Assembly: GCA_964036045.1 (NCBI GenBank)
Contig: OZ038382.1
Span: 76,669,918 to 76,733,917 of the forward strand
Reading direction: 5' to 3'
Source: Eutreptiella sp. 'Long Island Sound 2002'
Lineage: Eukaryota; Euglenozoa; Euglenophyceae; Eutreptiales; Eutreptiaceae
DNA length: 64,000 bases
Of this stretch, positions 34,546 through 45,690 are shown in pieces; the stretch's first letter is position 1, and every line of letters begins with the position of its first letter. The position numbers and the translations under genes are program-made. The notes below the pieces were generated by a model, which was not told the DNA's origin, made no database searches, and worked only from the letters and a program-made list of their open reading frames with translations.

Positions 34546-36921
34546 TGCCTGTTTCAGAAGACTCTGTGCTCCCAGTGCGTGGACTGCCGTGTTGGCTTGT
34601 TGTATCATATGAATGGCGGCCTCAGTGGCCAACGGCGGCAATATAGGGGTATCATAACACAGCTCGATTGCTTGATATGGTGTCCGCGATTGACGGGAGT
34701 CCACCATTCTCCCAGAAAGCGTAGAACGCATCTTCCCGGTTGGGGGTGGGCGTGGTTCTACCTCATCTATGACAATGCACTCAGGCTCAGGAATAGTTGC
34801 GGACACTCGTGGACCACGGTGGTGCTGTGTCCCTGTGGGGGCTGGTGGGGCGTCTCACTTGTCAATAGCGCCCAAAGTCAGTAACTCCACCTGCCGCCTC
34901 AAATTGGCAACTGTACATTCGAGCTACACGTTTTTCTGTCGGGTCGTACTGGTAGTACGGCAGGAGCACGAGGAAGCGCAATTACCTCCGTGGAGGGAGG
35001 TCACACTGTTGCCTTTCTCGGACCCTACTTCTAACCCGTAATCTCGGGGGGATACCGGTCTCGGCGGATCGGTTATTGGCGGTTTTGTGCGGTGGATCCT
35101 GTAGGACGAAGGGTAGATCATGGGTTCAATGATCCTCATCCACCTGACGTATACGAGCTCAACCAATCTGCGTAACCGTGGCTCACTACGCCTGAAAGGG
35201 GTGAAGCTATCACCTCGGTTCACGGCCTCCGAAATGTTGTCAACACACGCCTGATACTCTGCCATGGCCTCCACCAAGGCAGCATTATGTTCCTGCACCA
35301 GGTTACGGTAAGGGTGCTTTGTCTCCCCCAGAACGCTCCGTATCTTGTCCACACTGATTTGCACAATGTCACAGTATTGGACAAGTTGCGGCACCAACCC
35401 GGGGTCGTCAGGCAAAATCATTACCTTTCCGTGATCGATTGACCCAATGTAATCGACAACGTCCGCATACATCCCTGAGAGGACTGGCCGGGCCTGAGAT
35501 GGCACAGTGTCCTGTGGCTCTGGCGTCCGGAGGGGTGACGGTGGTGGCTCTAAAGGGACACGCGGGTCTATCTGTGCATTGTCTCCAGGAGTTATGGCGG
35601 AACTGGCAGACGGATTTGAACGTGTCACCATCTTGAACGGGCACTGTGTTTGCACATAGGGGTTAGGGCGCCGACACGTGTTGCAAACACTATGATGGAT
35701 ACAGGCCGCTGCCCTCGGGCCTTACGGTTCGGAGACCATTGCTTGCACGGCTTCGGCCGGCTGGGTGGCAGTTTTCCACACTACTGCTGGCACCTGTGCT
35801 GGCATGGGCCCTGGTTGTGCCGTCTGCTGTTCTGCTGGTGCCCCCGGTATTGCTGCTTGTCGTTGCGCCTCAATGGTGGCTTGGTGTCGCACTTGCATGG
35901 CCGCTTGCTGTGCCCCCTTCTGCTGCGTAGCATGCTGCGCGGCTTGATGTTGGGCCCGCTTGGCTGCTTGTTGCTGTGGCTGCGTGGCTGCAGCTGCCTG
36001 CTGTTGTGGGCGCACAGTTTCTTGTTGTGCCCGCAGGGCTGCTTGCTGTTGTAGCGCTTGCATGGCCGCTTGCTGTTGTGCTTGCATGGCTGCTTGCCGT
36101 TGTGCTTGCATGGCCTGCTGTTGCGCTGGCATTGCCGTGTGCTGCTGTGCTTGCATGGCCTGCTGTTATCCTTGCATGGCTGCTTGCTGCTGTCTTCACA
36201 GGGCCCCGGTGCCCGTCTGTTCCCCTGCTTCTCTCTCGTCCATGGCCATAACCTCATGAATTGCGGTCACAAAATGAGGGTTTATTTGTCCAATCAGGGA
36301 ATGGGAGGCGTGTGGAGGTTGTTGCAAAAAGGTGGGAAAAAGAGCAATGTTGTTGGAGACCATTTGTTAAATTCTGGAAAAACGGTCCCCTTCCACCAAA
36401 ATGTGGTTCACCTCCTGTTCATGTGGTCGGGGCGCATATTGTGTAGTATGGTACGGGCCTTGGGACGTTGAGGAGACATTATGTTGTGGTTCCCTTTCAC
36501 TCGTGTCCTCGGTCATGCGCGCAATGGGAGTTCCGGTAGCTCCCGTACCCGCGCTCATGGCCACAGATGCAGCCCAGTCGCGTTTGGCTCCGCGGAACTG
36601 CGGGGTGGTCTCCATGGAGGTAGGTGCCATGTCCATACCCCAGTCGCGGCGCCTGGTCAAGGGACCAACCGGTGTGTCGGGTACCTCACACACGGATCAG
36701 GACTCCATGGCCAATGGAGCGGACCAGTCCTTTTTTTTTCCTCGGAGGTGAGGGGTAGATTTGGTAGCCAGAGGGGCCACGTCCACGTTCCGATTTCGGC
36801 GGGTGGGTATAGGCGCATTACATGGTACATTCAACACTTCAACCTCATCAACTGCATCCGTGCCATTATTACCGCCATAGTTGTATGCAGGATCATACTG
36901 GGTAGCGCCAACATAATGTGG
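34498..36921 (-). pseudogene. Gln-rich reading frame with seven internal stops, gag-like
   Basis: On the minus strand one frame can be read for about 800 codons without any frameshift. Its only interruptions are TGA 36697, TAA 36367, TGA 36196, TAA 36166, TAA 35722, TAG 34924 and TGA 34855 (low coordinates given). Segments in order: a Tyr/Asn-rich start (QYDPAYNYGGNNG), a Thr/Met-rich part, a Gln/Ala-rich repeat (QQAMQAQRQAAMQAQQQ), a Pro-rich linker (RVPLEPPPSPLRTPEPQD) and a helical part (HNAALVEAMAEYQACVDNI). These are followed by a heptad stretch (CTVANLRRQVELL) and an acidic Pro-rich end. All seven stops are one C-to-T step from Gln or Arg codons, and two lie inside the Gln run. The repeat at its end links it to gag C. 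I do not know the protein. Confidence 0.6.
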
Positions 36922-36944
36922 CGCTTCTGGTGCAACAGCACGAA

Positions 36945-37585
36945 TGCCCCAACAACCACACCAATCGCCGCTAGCCCCACATCAACAACAAGTGCATCAA
37001 CACTCACCGTCGAATCCCACATCGCATCCGTTTCCGCCACCCGCGAACATACTCCTACAACAACTCGATCCACATCAATATTGTAATGTATGTTGTAAGA
37101 GTGTATGTGTGTCTGGGCCGGAGGTACAAGAGTTGGTGCCTTTTTACGAAACAAACTCTCTGGAGCTTGCCCCACACCCACGACGCCAAAGCCTCCTTCA
37201 CAGAGACCTTCTCCTTCAAAGCTTAGAAAGAGAGGAAGTGGTTGGTCTCGCTCACAACCTGCATTTGCACCATGCGAATCGTGCGAACCATGAGCTTTTG
37301 GGGGCATTGCAAGTTGTTCATACTGCCAGGGGCTCCTCGATTGTTGAACCAACTAAATTGTAGGAGTAATGGCGATTGTGGTTGTTGTTTGGGAATTTGT
37401 GATTCGTGTTGTTGTAGGAGTACATTTGCAGGCGGCATGAGTGGATTTGATGTTGGATCCCAGGGCAATACCTGCGATTGTGATGTCGAGGTCGTTGAAT
37501 CGTCCACGCGTGTGGTAATGAGGTTGCCGCCGCACGGTTGTTGCATTCTTAATGAATCCAATAATTGACCAAGGGCAACCTTCAA
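36945..37585. repeat. Inverted duplication encoding Gln/Pro-rich motif
   Basis: The plus strand at about 36950-37080 encodes SNPTSHPFPPPANILLQQLD and the minus strand at about 37470-37360 encodes DPTSNPLMPPANVLLQQ. At DNA level, GTTGTTGTAGGAGTA appears on the plus strand near 37405 and on the minus strand near 37060. The two copies face each other about 330 bases apart. The motif may be a coding unit of the same Gln/Pro-rich protein as the frame at 34498-36921. Confidence 0.5.
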
Positions 37586-38557
37586 TCAATGGCAATCTTC
37601 AACGCAAATAAAATTACCAATTGCAATACTCAAAGGAGAGGTCCCATTGGTCTCAACGAAAATTATCCCAACGCAAATGAATTAGTGAATTGCAATATTC
37701 AACGAATTCGATGGTCATTGGAGATAATCTATAATTGTTATTGTCCAAAGGTGGAATCACCCGACCAAGAATTGAACAAAGCTCGTAGAATTGAAAGATA
37801 ACAACGGCAGAGCAAGCAACGTGGCACGAGATTGACATTGGAATTGCAATGAACGGAGCGAAGAAAACGGGATGCACAAGGGAAAGCTCAAAGATGACCA
37901 AGAGTAGAGATAACCAATGCAATGCCGATGAATGAGCCCCAATGACCAAGTGTAGCACCAATGACCAATTGTAGCACCAATGACAAACAAATGTCCAAAG
38001 ATGCAAAAGAGTCAACAAGGACCTTCAATAGTTTTCGATGAAGTCTTGAAAGCACGGCGTTCGAACCTGGCGGTGTGTGCTCGTGGACGTCTGCTTTGAG
38101 TTGTCAAATTTCTTCGACATCTTACCACCCAATGCGTCGGCCTTGTGAAGCTGATCTTTTGAACTGGTCGAAATTGTCAATGGGGTCGTGGCCTCGTTCA
38201 CAAAGTCCTTGGAGACTTCAGATCACGGCCTTGTCAAAGGACCGGGCGGACGGACGCGCATTACAAATCCAATACTACAACACCACAACAAGCAAGCAAG
38301 TGTGCCCACCAAAACGCTACCGTGTACTGTAATAAGCTTTGTTGTGGTTTGGAAAATAATTGCGTAAAAACCTGATTGGATATTTCACTTGAAAAACACT
38401 GTAAGATGCGAGAAAAAGGAGACTTTATCCCGTAGACACGCAATATGCAAGACACACAAGCCCACAGACAAAACACAAAGAAACATTACTACGAACTTAC
38501 GAAGATACTAAGCGTTCGGCACATGAGGTCCATTCTAAAAGAGTGACAAGTGAATGA
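37586..38557. other. No gene recognised; short direct repeats
   Basis: A CAATGACCAA(G/T)TGTAGCAC unit is repeated near 37935-37985. Weakly coding-looking stretches on both strands near 38060-38250 are broken by stops. The segment 38340-38520 is AT-rich and has no feature that I can name. Confidence 0.35.
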
Positions 38558-39181
38558 ATGGCACATGAGTTCAAGCTCTTGTTACAATGCATGCAAAATA
38601 TTCTGGAATCCTGTTCGATGCAGGTATATGAATCACTGAGCAATTCGCATTTGAAAACATGGTGCAAGTCAAATATTTCACGTGGCTTGTCGCTCAGGTT
38701 GATCTTGCCGTACAAATTATCTCAACACCTGCATCTCAACACATCCTTAAATACTGACAGAAAATCCGATTTGAAAACTCTCTTTCTGGGTCTGTACCTC
38801 AGCAAAGTCTGTCTGTGCGCGTGTATTTTGGCACGCGGGCGGGAATCCTTTTTGTGGACTGAGGCCTGAGGAAGGCTCTGTCCACGGTACAAAAAGGCAA
38901 AGAACCGGAGGACTGGCGAGAATGATGCTATGTTGACATTCTCAAGTACAAAACGCCTTGGAGGATCCAGGCCAAGGTTGCAGGATTGTAGCAAGCTGTA
39001 CAGCCAGTCTGTGACGTGGATTCCCTTGTCCGAGGCGCTAGACAACATGCCTTTGTACGTTGAGAACCCCAAGCAGGAAAAGGAACCTCAAGATTTTGAA
39101 CGGTTCAAAACAGCTGTTATCCAGCCTGCCGGCAACTCCGCGTATCTTACCCCCGAGCAGTTGGAAGAACCAGGGCACACA

Positions 39182-39254
39182 GTATGTGGTGCTGCGTCAG
39201 GCAGTTGCAGTGCGCGAGGTCTGGCGCACTGTATTGCACGTTCTTTCTTCGTAG
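39182..39254 (+). other. Intron 1 (73 nt) with central palindrome
   Basis: GTATGTGG donor at 39182 and TTCTTTCTTCGTAG acceptor ending 39254. The palindrome-like TGCGCGAGGTCTGGCGCA occupies 39211-39228, centred within two bases of the intron midpoint. Removing the intron keeps the reading frame and removes a TAG. Confidence 0.65.
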
Positions 39255-39559
39255 GGGGGAGCATTCAAGCACTGGAGGGACATCTTCTCCCTGGCATACT
39301 ACTGCGGCAGCGACGTGGTGAATGGTATGAGGAACTTCGAGGGTAACAGCAGGGAAGAGGGCGTCACAAACTAATGCCTTCAAGAAGCTGGAGGGGCTAC
39401 ATCTTCGAAGTCTATTGCAGAAGGTGTGCGCGCATATGAACCTGAGGGATGCGACAATACGCAGTGGCCGGTGCCAGATTGACGCCTTGATCACGGAACA
39501 ATGGGTTAATTTCCACCTTGACCATCCGGACAATAGGCATTTCGTCAATCAAACCGCAG

Positions 39560-39631
39560 GTATGCGGCAATTTCGCAGTTTCAATGCGCGAGGGCTCGCA
39601 CACTCACCCGCCATTTTTCACATCTGCATAG
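39560..39631 (+). other. Intron 2 (72 nt) with central palindrome
   Basis: GTATGCGG donor at 39560 and TTTTTCACATCTGCATAG acceptor ending 39631. TGCGCGAGGGCTCGCACA at 39585-39602 is centred about two bases from the midpoint. Splicing keeps the frame across the junction. Confidence 0.65.
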
Positions 39632-40332
39632 CTTCTGATGCGAAGATTCGAGCAGAAGTCGCAGCACTGGGCACATAGCAACTGAAGATTGGCTTGTGAA
39701 ACTGCGGTTATTGGGAAGACGCAAAACGCTCGAAGTACTGGTTGCCGTGGCCAAAGTGGAAAACGTTGACCGGTGCACCTCTCTGGCGGACTGGGGACAA
39801 GGGAGCACCTCCGTGACCGCAGACCCTGTATGTGCAGAAACAACTGCAAAGGAAGGCCGAGGCACCAGCATCGGCTCCAACGACAAAGACGCAGTTCAGC
39901 ACTGGGGAAGTGATCAATGTCTCTTAGCAGGATAACCAAGGGACCAAGTGCAGCTTGAGAGCATGCCGTATTGGGGAAATCGAAGAGACACTACCAGCCC
40001 TTTTCCGGGACTTGCAGTACCTGTTGTGGGTTGTGAACGCTGACCTTTTCGTGGAATACAGCTCTGCAAGATTCGCTCCTAAGTGGTTGTTGGATGTGAT
40101 GATGTTGAGTAAAGGTCTGACGTTCTATGGCAAGACTAATGTGGTGTACCGTATTGGCCGCGACACGCAGTAGCTGTGGCGTATCGAGAAGGAGCGAGAT
40201 CCAACTACAGTGCCTTTCTATCATGCCTGAGTGCCGGTATACTCTTGGATGTCCGGTGGCGTCACAACCAACATGTATCAATTTCATGAGCACACTTTGT
40301 GGATTGGAACAACAGGCTGCTGGAATAAACAG

Positions 40333-40429
40333 GTATATCTGCTGCTTTTGCTCTTTATGACGCCGTTAAGTGCACGAGGCCTCACACACTGCTGTCTCAG
40401 TTATTTGTCTTTCTTCATTGCATTTGCAG
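40333..40429 (+). other. Intron 3 (97 nt) with central palindrome
   Basis: GTATATCTGCTG donor at 40333 and a pyrimidine-rich acceptor CTTCATTGCATTTGCAG ending 40429. TGCACGAGGCCTCACACA at 40371-40388 is centred about two bases from the midpoint. Splicing opens the coding-like exon LPNYLTYSATHFEEMQ. Confidence 0.65.
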
Positions 40430-41357
40430 TTGCCCAACTATCTGACGTACTCCGCTACACATTTCGAAGAGATGCAGAACAAGGAACTCGTGGTTTCATG
40501 CCTCTGATTCACGTGCTTTGGTACCTTGACAAGTATCTGGTTGACTGTGGGAATACAGATGCATTGGTTGTCGTCGATGAGACACCATCAATGGCGGCAA
40601 AGATTGCGATGTCGGACGGGAGGACTAAAATGGCGCTTCTGACTGTGTCAGCGATCAAGCAAAAGGCCCTTAGCAATGCCCTTGGAGTCACTCTGCATCA
40701 TGCCATCGTCATGCGGTACATGTTGGAAGACGATCATGTCAAGCAAGGAGGTGGGAGGTGCACCTTGGGATACTCAACAACTCTGGCTGTGGCGTGACAT
40801 TCCACTCAAGGTTTTGGATAGCGACAAAGGTCATGATCGACACCAGATGGTGTATGCCGCGGAAGCCGCCCAAGAACAGATGGCGTCTGAGGCCCCCGTT
40901 GACGACAGTGAGTCTACTGTGCCTAAATCCGCACCTACCCTGCCCAAGGTGGAGAAGACTGCCCAAGGTGTACCGACTCGGGGTACTGAGGGACAAAAAG
41001 GAACCCCCTCAGGTCGCAAGAAGCATGCAAAAGAAATAGGAAATGAATCGGACAAGGCGGAAGAAACAGACCATGTGGAAGGCTACGAGGAGGAGGAAGA
41101 AGAGGATCTGGATCATGTACTGGAGACCCAGCAGAAGCGGAAGCGGGTGCCCGCCTCTCACTTTGATGCAAGTCCCGATGATGCCGACAAGAACCAGCCG
41201 AAGAAGAAAGCAAAGACCGCTGCAATTGCAAGTGCGGAGTTCAAGCCGCCATCGCGTTCTGGTGGTCAGCCATCCTGTGGTAACATTGCCTCCCCGCGTG
41301 GGGGAGTTTCAGTGGCAAGAAGCCTGCTTTCCAGGTTGGCTAAGGTGGCAGGACTGA

Positions 41358-41489
41358 GTAAGAAGTAATTCACAATTAACCCACGAGTTGTTTCTTTCTT
41401 TTGCAACCGGTTGTGCGCGAGGTCTCGCGCACTCGCCTTCGATGCGAATGTATTTATATGCCAACAAGGGCTTGTACATTTTTCCCCAG
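41358..41489 (+). other. Candidate intron 4 with central palindrome
   Basis: GTAAGAAG at 41358 and TTTTTCCCCAG ending 41489 would bound a 132-base intron whose midpoint falls on TGCGCGAGGTCTCGCGCA (41414-41431). If real, the stop at 41366-41368 lies in the intron and the protein continues downstream. Another acceptor (TTTATTTCAG, 41501) is possible. No clear downstream exon is seen. A further copy of the motif, TGCGTCAGGCCTCGCGCA, is at 41573-41590. Confidence 0.35.
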
Positions 41490-41590
41490 CCTTTATTTCA
41501 GTGCTTGCATGTAGTGCATTTCGTGTCGTGCTTTTGTTGTCTTCTGTCCACAATTGTTTCCACGACCTTGAGTGCGTCAGGCCTCGCGCA

Positions 41591-41982
41591 CTGAGGGACA
41601 GTAAAAAGCACTTCATTTCGCAGGACAAACTTTGTCAATACTCGTGTTCCACAGAATTACATTTTCGAAATTGACTTTTCCAAAAGGCAGGTGCTGGTGG
41701 AACTTTGAAATGGAAGAACAACAATATTGGCAACACCGACCATTCAAGTCAATCAAAATAATAGTTTATTCTGATGAACAAAATCTTGGAAAAACCAGCC
41801 AATTGCGTGAAACACCATTTCTTTGGTGGTCTCTGATTCATCGGTGTTGTAAATGGCCGAAAACAAAGTTTCTTTCAGTTGCCATTTTTGGTGTCCGCCC
41901 CTTCCAAAAGCAGGTGCAATTAGCGGGGGCTAACATTTGCGCGCCTCGCTGTGGTAGAGATGCACATTGTGAGATACTAGGA
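41591..41982. other. No feature recognised
   Basis: AT-richer sequence between the decayed gene and the 166-bp tandem repeat. Short open frames have no supporting motif. Confidence 0.35.
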
Positions 41983-42314
41983 GCATCATGGTGACCTGTA
42001 GCGTAAGTTGCGATTTCCGGTTTTTTTTTGTTGGGGACCCCCGAAAATGCAGGGTTGACGTAGCATTTCGGCCCTCTTTTGTGCCTCAACCTTCCGGTGC
42101 TATTGAGGAAACCGGGACAACCTATGAATCTACGGTTTGTTGTGTGGTGCATCATGATGACCCCTGGCGTAGGTTTTTACTTCTGGTTTTGTCCCATTTG
42201 TTGCGGACCCCCGAGAATGCAGGAGTGACGTAGCATTCCCGCTTTTTTTCGGGCCACAACCTTCCGGTGCTATTGGAGAAACCAGGACAATCTGTGAATC
42301 CACCCATTTGACAC
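41983..42314 (+). repeat. Tandem 166-bp repeat, two copies
   Basis: GCATCATG(G/A)TGACC begins copy 1 at 41983 and copy 2 at 42149. Shared landmarks are GACCCCCGA(A/G)AATGCAGG, TGACGTAGCATT, CAACCTTCCGGTGCTATTG and AAACC(G/A)GGACAA. Copy identity is roughly four bases in five. No coding role is seen. Confidence 0.75.
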
Positions 42315-42365
42315 AGTTTTTGCATCCAGAGGCAAGTCTGTCACCCCCCCCTACACACCATGGGA

Positions 42366-42501
42366 GCATGACCCGCCTCAAATTGGGACCGACCAGAGCA
42401 ACTTGGCCGCCACACAAGATGAGGCAGAGGATGAGGCAGAAGTGTACGTGCTGTGTTGCCAACGGGGCTCCAGCATCGCAGTTTGTGGTGAGCGTAAGGA
42501 G
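42366..42501 (+). repeat. 136-bp coding repeat, copy 1 (truncated exon)
   Basis: The sequence is nearly identical to 50566-50701 (about 8 differences in 136). It encodes TDQSNLAATQDEAEDEAEV and LCCQRGSSIAVCGERKE in the same frame as copy 2. Coding similarity stops exactly where a (GGTA)n tract and the GC-rich block begin. Confidence 0.85.
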
Positions 42502-42999
42502 GTAGGTAGGTAGGTGCACTCTGTCGTTGAGAGGCGCCCCATGGTTCCCGCTGGCGTTGCCGGTGTGACGAACAGACAGAGGCTCAGCGCTTGAAGAGGG
42601 GAGGCGGCTTACATCCCGCTAGACCTGACTGGTGGCCCCCAACAAAGCGGCCCCGGGCAACACCGGGACGGCTGATCACCGCCAGCGTGACATGCTTGTC
42701 TCGCCAGGAGGGTGTGCCCCCGTGCTTGCGCACGTCCCCTCCCTTGGGCAGAACCCTAGAGGTTCACCGGACTTCCTGGCGTATCTCGTTCCCAAGGCAT
42801 GCATGCATGTTCTTGGGACTGGGGTTGCGAGGCGCTTGGGTGTCGCACGCTCCGCCTCAAGTCCCAAAGCAGCGCAGGCCTTGGGATGCAGCCTTACCCC
42901 CGGGCTCCTGATCTCGTTTGGCCGGGTTACCTGCATGGCACGGGCTGCCTGAGTGCCCGGGCTATGGACACTAGGTTTCCTACTGTTGTGTGGTGTTTG

Positions 43000-45690
43000 T
43001 GTTTTGGTCCGGGTTGTGTTTGGGCTCGGGTTTTCGGCTGCGCCCCGCCACTGCTGGCTGGGGTGAACGGGTGTGTGTGTGTTCGTGTGCGCGCTTTGTT
43101 TGCAGCCCGCCACTCCTAGCTGGGGTTTGCGGCGTGGTTGTGTGTGCTTGGGCTCGGGTTGCGGCTGCGCCCCGCCCCTCCTGGCTGGGGTGTTTGGTAT
43201 GTTTGTGTTCGTGTTACTGCTTTGCTTGTACCCCGCGACTCCTTGCTGGGTCGTGCGGCGTCGGTGCGTGTGCTTGGGCTCGGGTTTCGGCTGCGCCCCG
43301 CCACTCCTGGCTGGGAAGTTGGGATGTGTGTGTGTTTGTGTGCCCGCTCCGATTGTAAGCCGCCACTCCTGGCTGGGGTGTGTGGTGTGGGTATGTGTCC
43401 TGGGGCTCGGGTCTCGGCTGCGCCCCGCCACTCCTGGCTGGGGTGTTGGGGTGTGTGTGTGTTCGTGTGCCCGCTCCGCTTGTACGCCGCCACTCCTAGC
43501 TGGGGTGTGTGGTGTGTGTGTGTGTGCTTGGGCTGGGGCTTTGGCTGCGCCCCGCCACTCCTGGCTGGGGTGTTGGGGTGTGTGTGTGTTCGTGTGCCCG
43601 CTCCTCCTGTACGCCGCCACTCCTTGTTCGGGTGTGCAGTGTGGGTGTGTGTCCCTGGGCTCGGGGTTCGGCTGCGACCCGCCACTCCTGGCTGGGGTGT
43701 TCAGGTGTGTGTGTGTTTGGGTGCGCGCTCAGCCTGTACCCCGCCACTCCTGGCTGGGGTGTGTGCTGTGGGTGTGTTTGCTTGGGCTTTGGTTTCGGCT
43801 GCACCCCGCCACACCTGGCTGGGGAGTTGGGGTGTGTGTGTGTTCGTGTGCGCGCTCCGCTTGTACCCCGCCAATCCTGGCTGGGATGTGCGGTGTGGGT
43901 GTGTGTGCTTGGGCTCTGGTTTCGGCTGCGCCCCGCCACTCCTGGCTGGGGTGTAGGGATGTTTGGGTGTTCGTGTGCGCGCTCTGCTTGTACCCCGCCA
44001 CTCCTAGCTGGGGTGTGCGGCGTGGTTGTGTGTGCTTGGGCTGGGGTTGCGGCTGCGCCCCGCCACTCCTGGCTGGGGTGTTGGGTATGTCTGTGTTCGT
44101 GTGACCGCTTTGCTTGTACCCCGCCACTCCTGGCTCGGGTGTGTGGTGTCGGTGCGTGTGCTTGGGCTCGGGTTGCGGCTGACCCCCGCCACTCCTGGCT
44201 GGGGTGTTGGGATGTGTGTGTGTTCGTGTGCCCGCTCCGCTTGTACCCCGCCACTCCTAGCTGGGGTGTGTGGTGTGTGTGTGTGTGCTTGGGCTCGGGG
44301 TTTGGCTGCGACCCGCCACTCCTGGCTGGGGTGTTTGGGTGTGTGTGTGTTTGGGTGCACGCTCAGCCCTTACCCCGCCACTCCTGGCTGGGGTGTGTGC
44401 TGTGGGTCTGTTTGCTTGGGCTTCGGTTTCGGCTGCCCCCGCCACACCTGGCTGGGGAGTTGGGGTGTGTGTGTGTTCGTGTGCCCGCTCCGCTTGTACC
44501 CCGCCACTCCTAGCTGGGGTGTGTGGTGTGTGTGTGTGTGCTTGGGCTGGGGCTTTGGCTGCGCCCCGCCACACCTGGCTGGGGTGTTGGGGTGTGTGTG
44601 TGTTCCTGTGCCCGCTCCTCTTGTACCCCGCCACTCCTCGTTCGGGTGTGCGGTGTGGGTGTGTGTCCCTGGGCTCGGGGTTTGGCTGCGACCCGCCACT
44701 CCTGGCTGGGGTGTTTGGGTGTGTGTGTGTTTGGGTGCGCGCTCAGCCCTTACCCCGCCACTCCTGGCTGGGGTGTGTGCTGTGGGTCTGTTTGCTTGGG
44801 CTTCGGTTTCGGCTGCCCCCGCCACACCTGGCTGGGGAGTTGGGGTGTGTGTGTGTTCGTGTGCGCGCTCCACTTGTACCACGCCACTCCTGGCTGGGAT
44901 GTGCGGTGTGGGTGTGTGTGCTTGGGCTCTGGTTTTGGCTGCGCCCCGCCACTCCTGGCTGAGGTGTTGGGATGTGTGTGTGTTCGTGTGCCCACTCTGC
45001 TTGTACCCCGCCACTCTTGGTCGGGCTGTGTGGCGTGGGTGTGTGTGCTGGGGTTTGGGTTTCCGCTGCGCCCCCCCACTCCTGGCTGGGTCTTTGGGCT
45101 GTGTGTGTGTTTGTGTACCCGCTCCGCTTGTTCCCCGCCACTCCTGGCTGGGGTTTGTGGTCTGTGTGTGTGTGCTTGAGCTCGGGTTTCGGCTGCGCCC
45201 CGCCACTCCGGGCTGGGGTGTTGCGGTGTGTGTGTGTTTGTGTGCACGCTCTGGTTGTTCCCCTCCACTCCTGGCTGGGCTGTGTGGTGTGTGTGTGTGT
45301 GCTTGGGCTTGGGTTTCGGCTGCGCCCCGCCACTCCTGGCTGGGGTGTTGGGGTGTTTGTGTGTTCGTCTGCTCGCTCCGCTTGTTCCCCGCCACTCTGG
45401 GCTGGGGTTTGCGCTGTCGGTGTGTGTGCTTGGGCTCGAGTTTTGGTTGCCCCCCGCCACTCCTGGCTCGGGGTTTGGGGTGTGTGTGTGTTCGTGTGCC
45501 CGCTCCTCCTGTACCCCGCCACTCCTGGTTCGGGTGTGCGGCGGAGGTGTGTGTGCCTGCGCTCGGGGTTCAGCTGCGCCCCGCCACTCCTGGCTGGGTT
45601 GTTTTGGGGTGTGTGTGTTTGTGTGCGCGTCCGCCTGTACCCCGCCACTCATGGCTGGGGTGTGTGCTGTGGGTGTGTGTGCTTGGGCCC
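43000..45690. repeat. 126-bp dimeric satellite array, first block
   Basis: About forty copies of a 61-66-base monomer, each with the core CCCCGCCACTCCTGGCTGGG. Two alternating monomer types make a 126-base higher-order unit: one is followed by GTGTGTTCGTGTGCCCGCTC and the other by TGCTTGGGCTCGGGTTTCGG. Since 126 is a multiple of three, several frames stay open for hundreds of codons and give Cys/Val-rich or His/Thr-rich pseudo-proteins. I treat those as artefacts. Variation among units is moderate, so the array is not freshly homogenised. Confidence 0.9.

Larger units (their letters stand above)
38558..41368 (+). pseudogene. Decayed multi-exon gene, function unknown
   Basis: Four exons are proposed: 38558-39181, 39255-39559, 39632-40332 and 40430-41368. 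Splicing the first intron joins EEPGHT to GGAFKHWRDIFSLAYYCG in frame. Splicing the second joins HFVNQTA to SDAKIRAEVAALG. The third joins TGCWNK to LPNYLTYSATHFEEMQ. Exon sequence looks genuinely coding (LPALFRDLQYLLWVVNAD, PLIHVLWYLDKYLVDCG). The C-terminal part is acidic (EGYEEEEEEDLDHVLE) with nuclear-signal-like QKRKR and KKKAK. It is nevertheless broken by several stops (for example TGA in TEA-stop-GRL, TAG in DTQ-stop-LWRIEKE) and by compensating frameshifts near 39360, 39675 and 40480-40790. I do not recognise the family; a transposon-borne or captured host gene are both possible. Confidence 0.5.

Noticed and set aside
35870-36250. Plus-strand Cys/Ala-rich frames over the Gln-rich repeat
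   Set aside because: They are the antisense reading of CAG/CAA-rich codons of the minus-strand frame.
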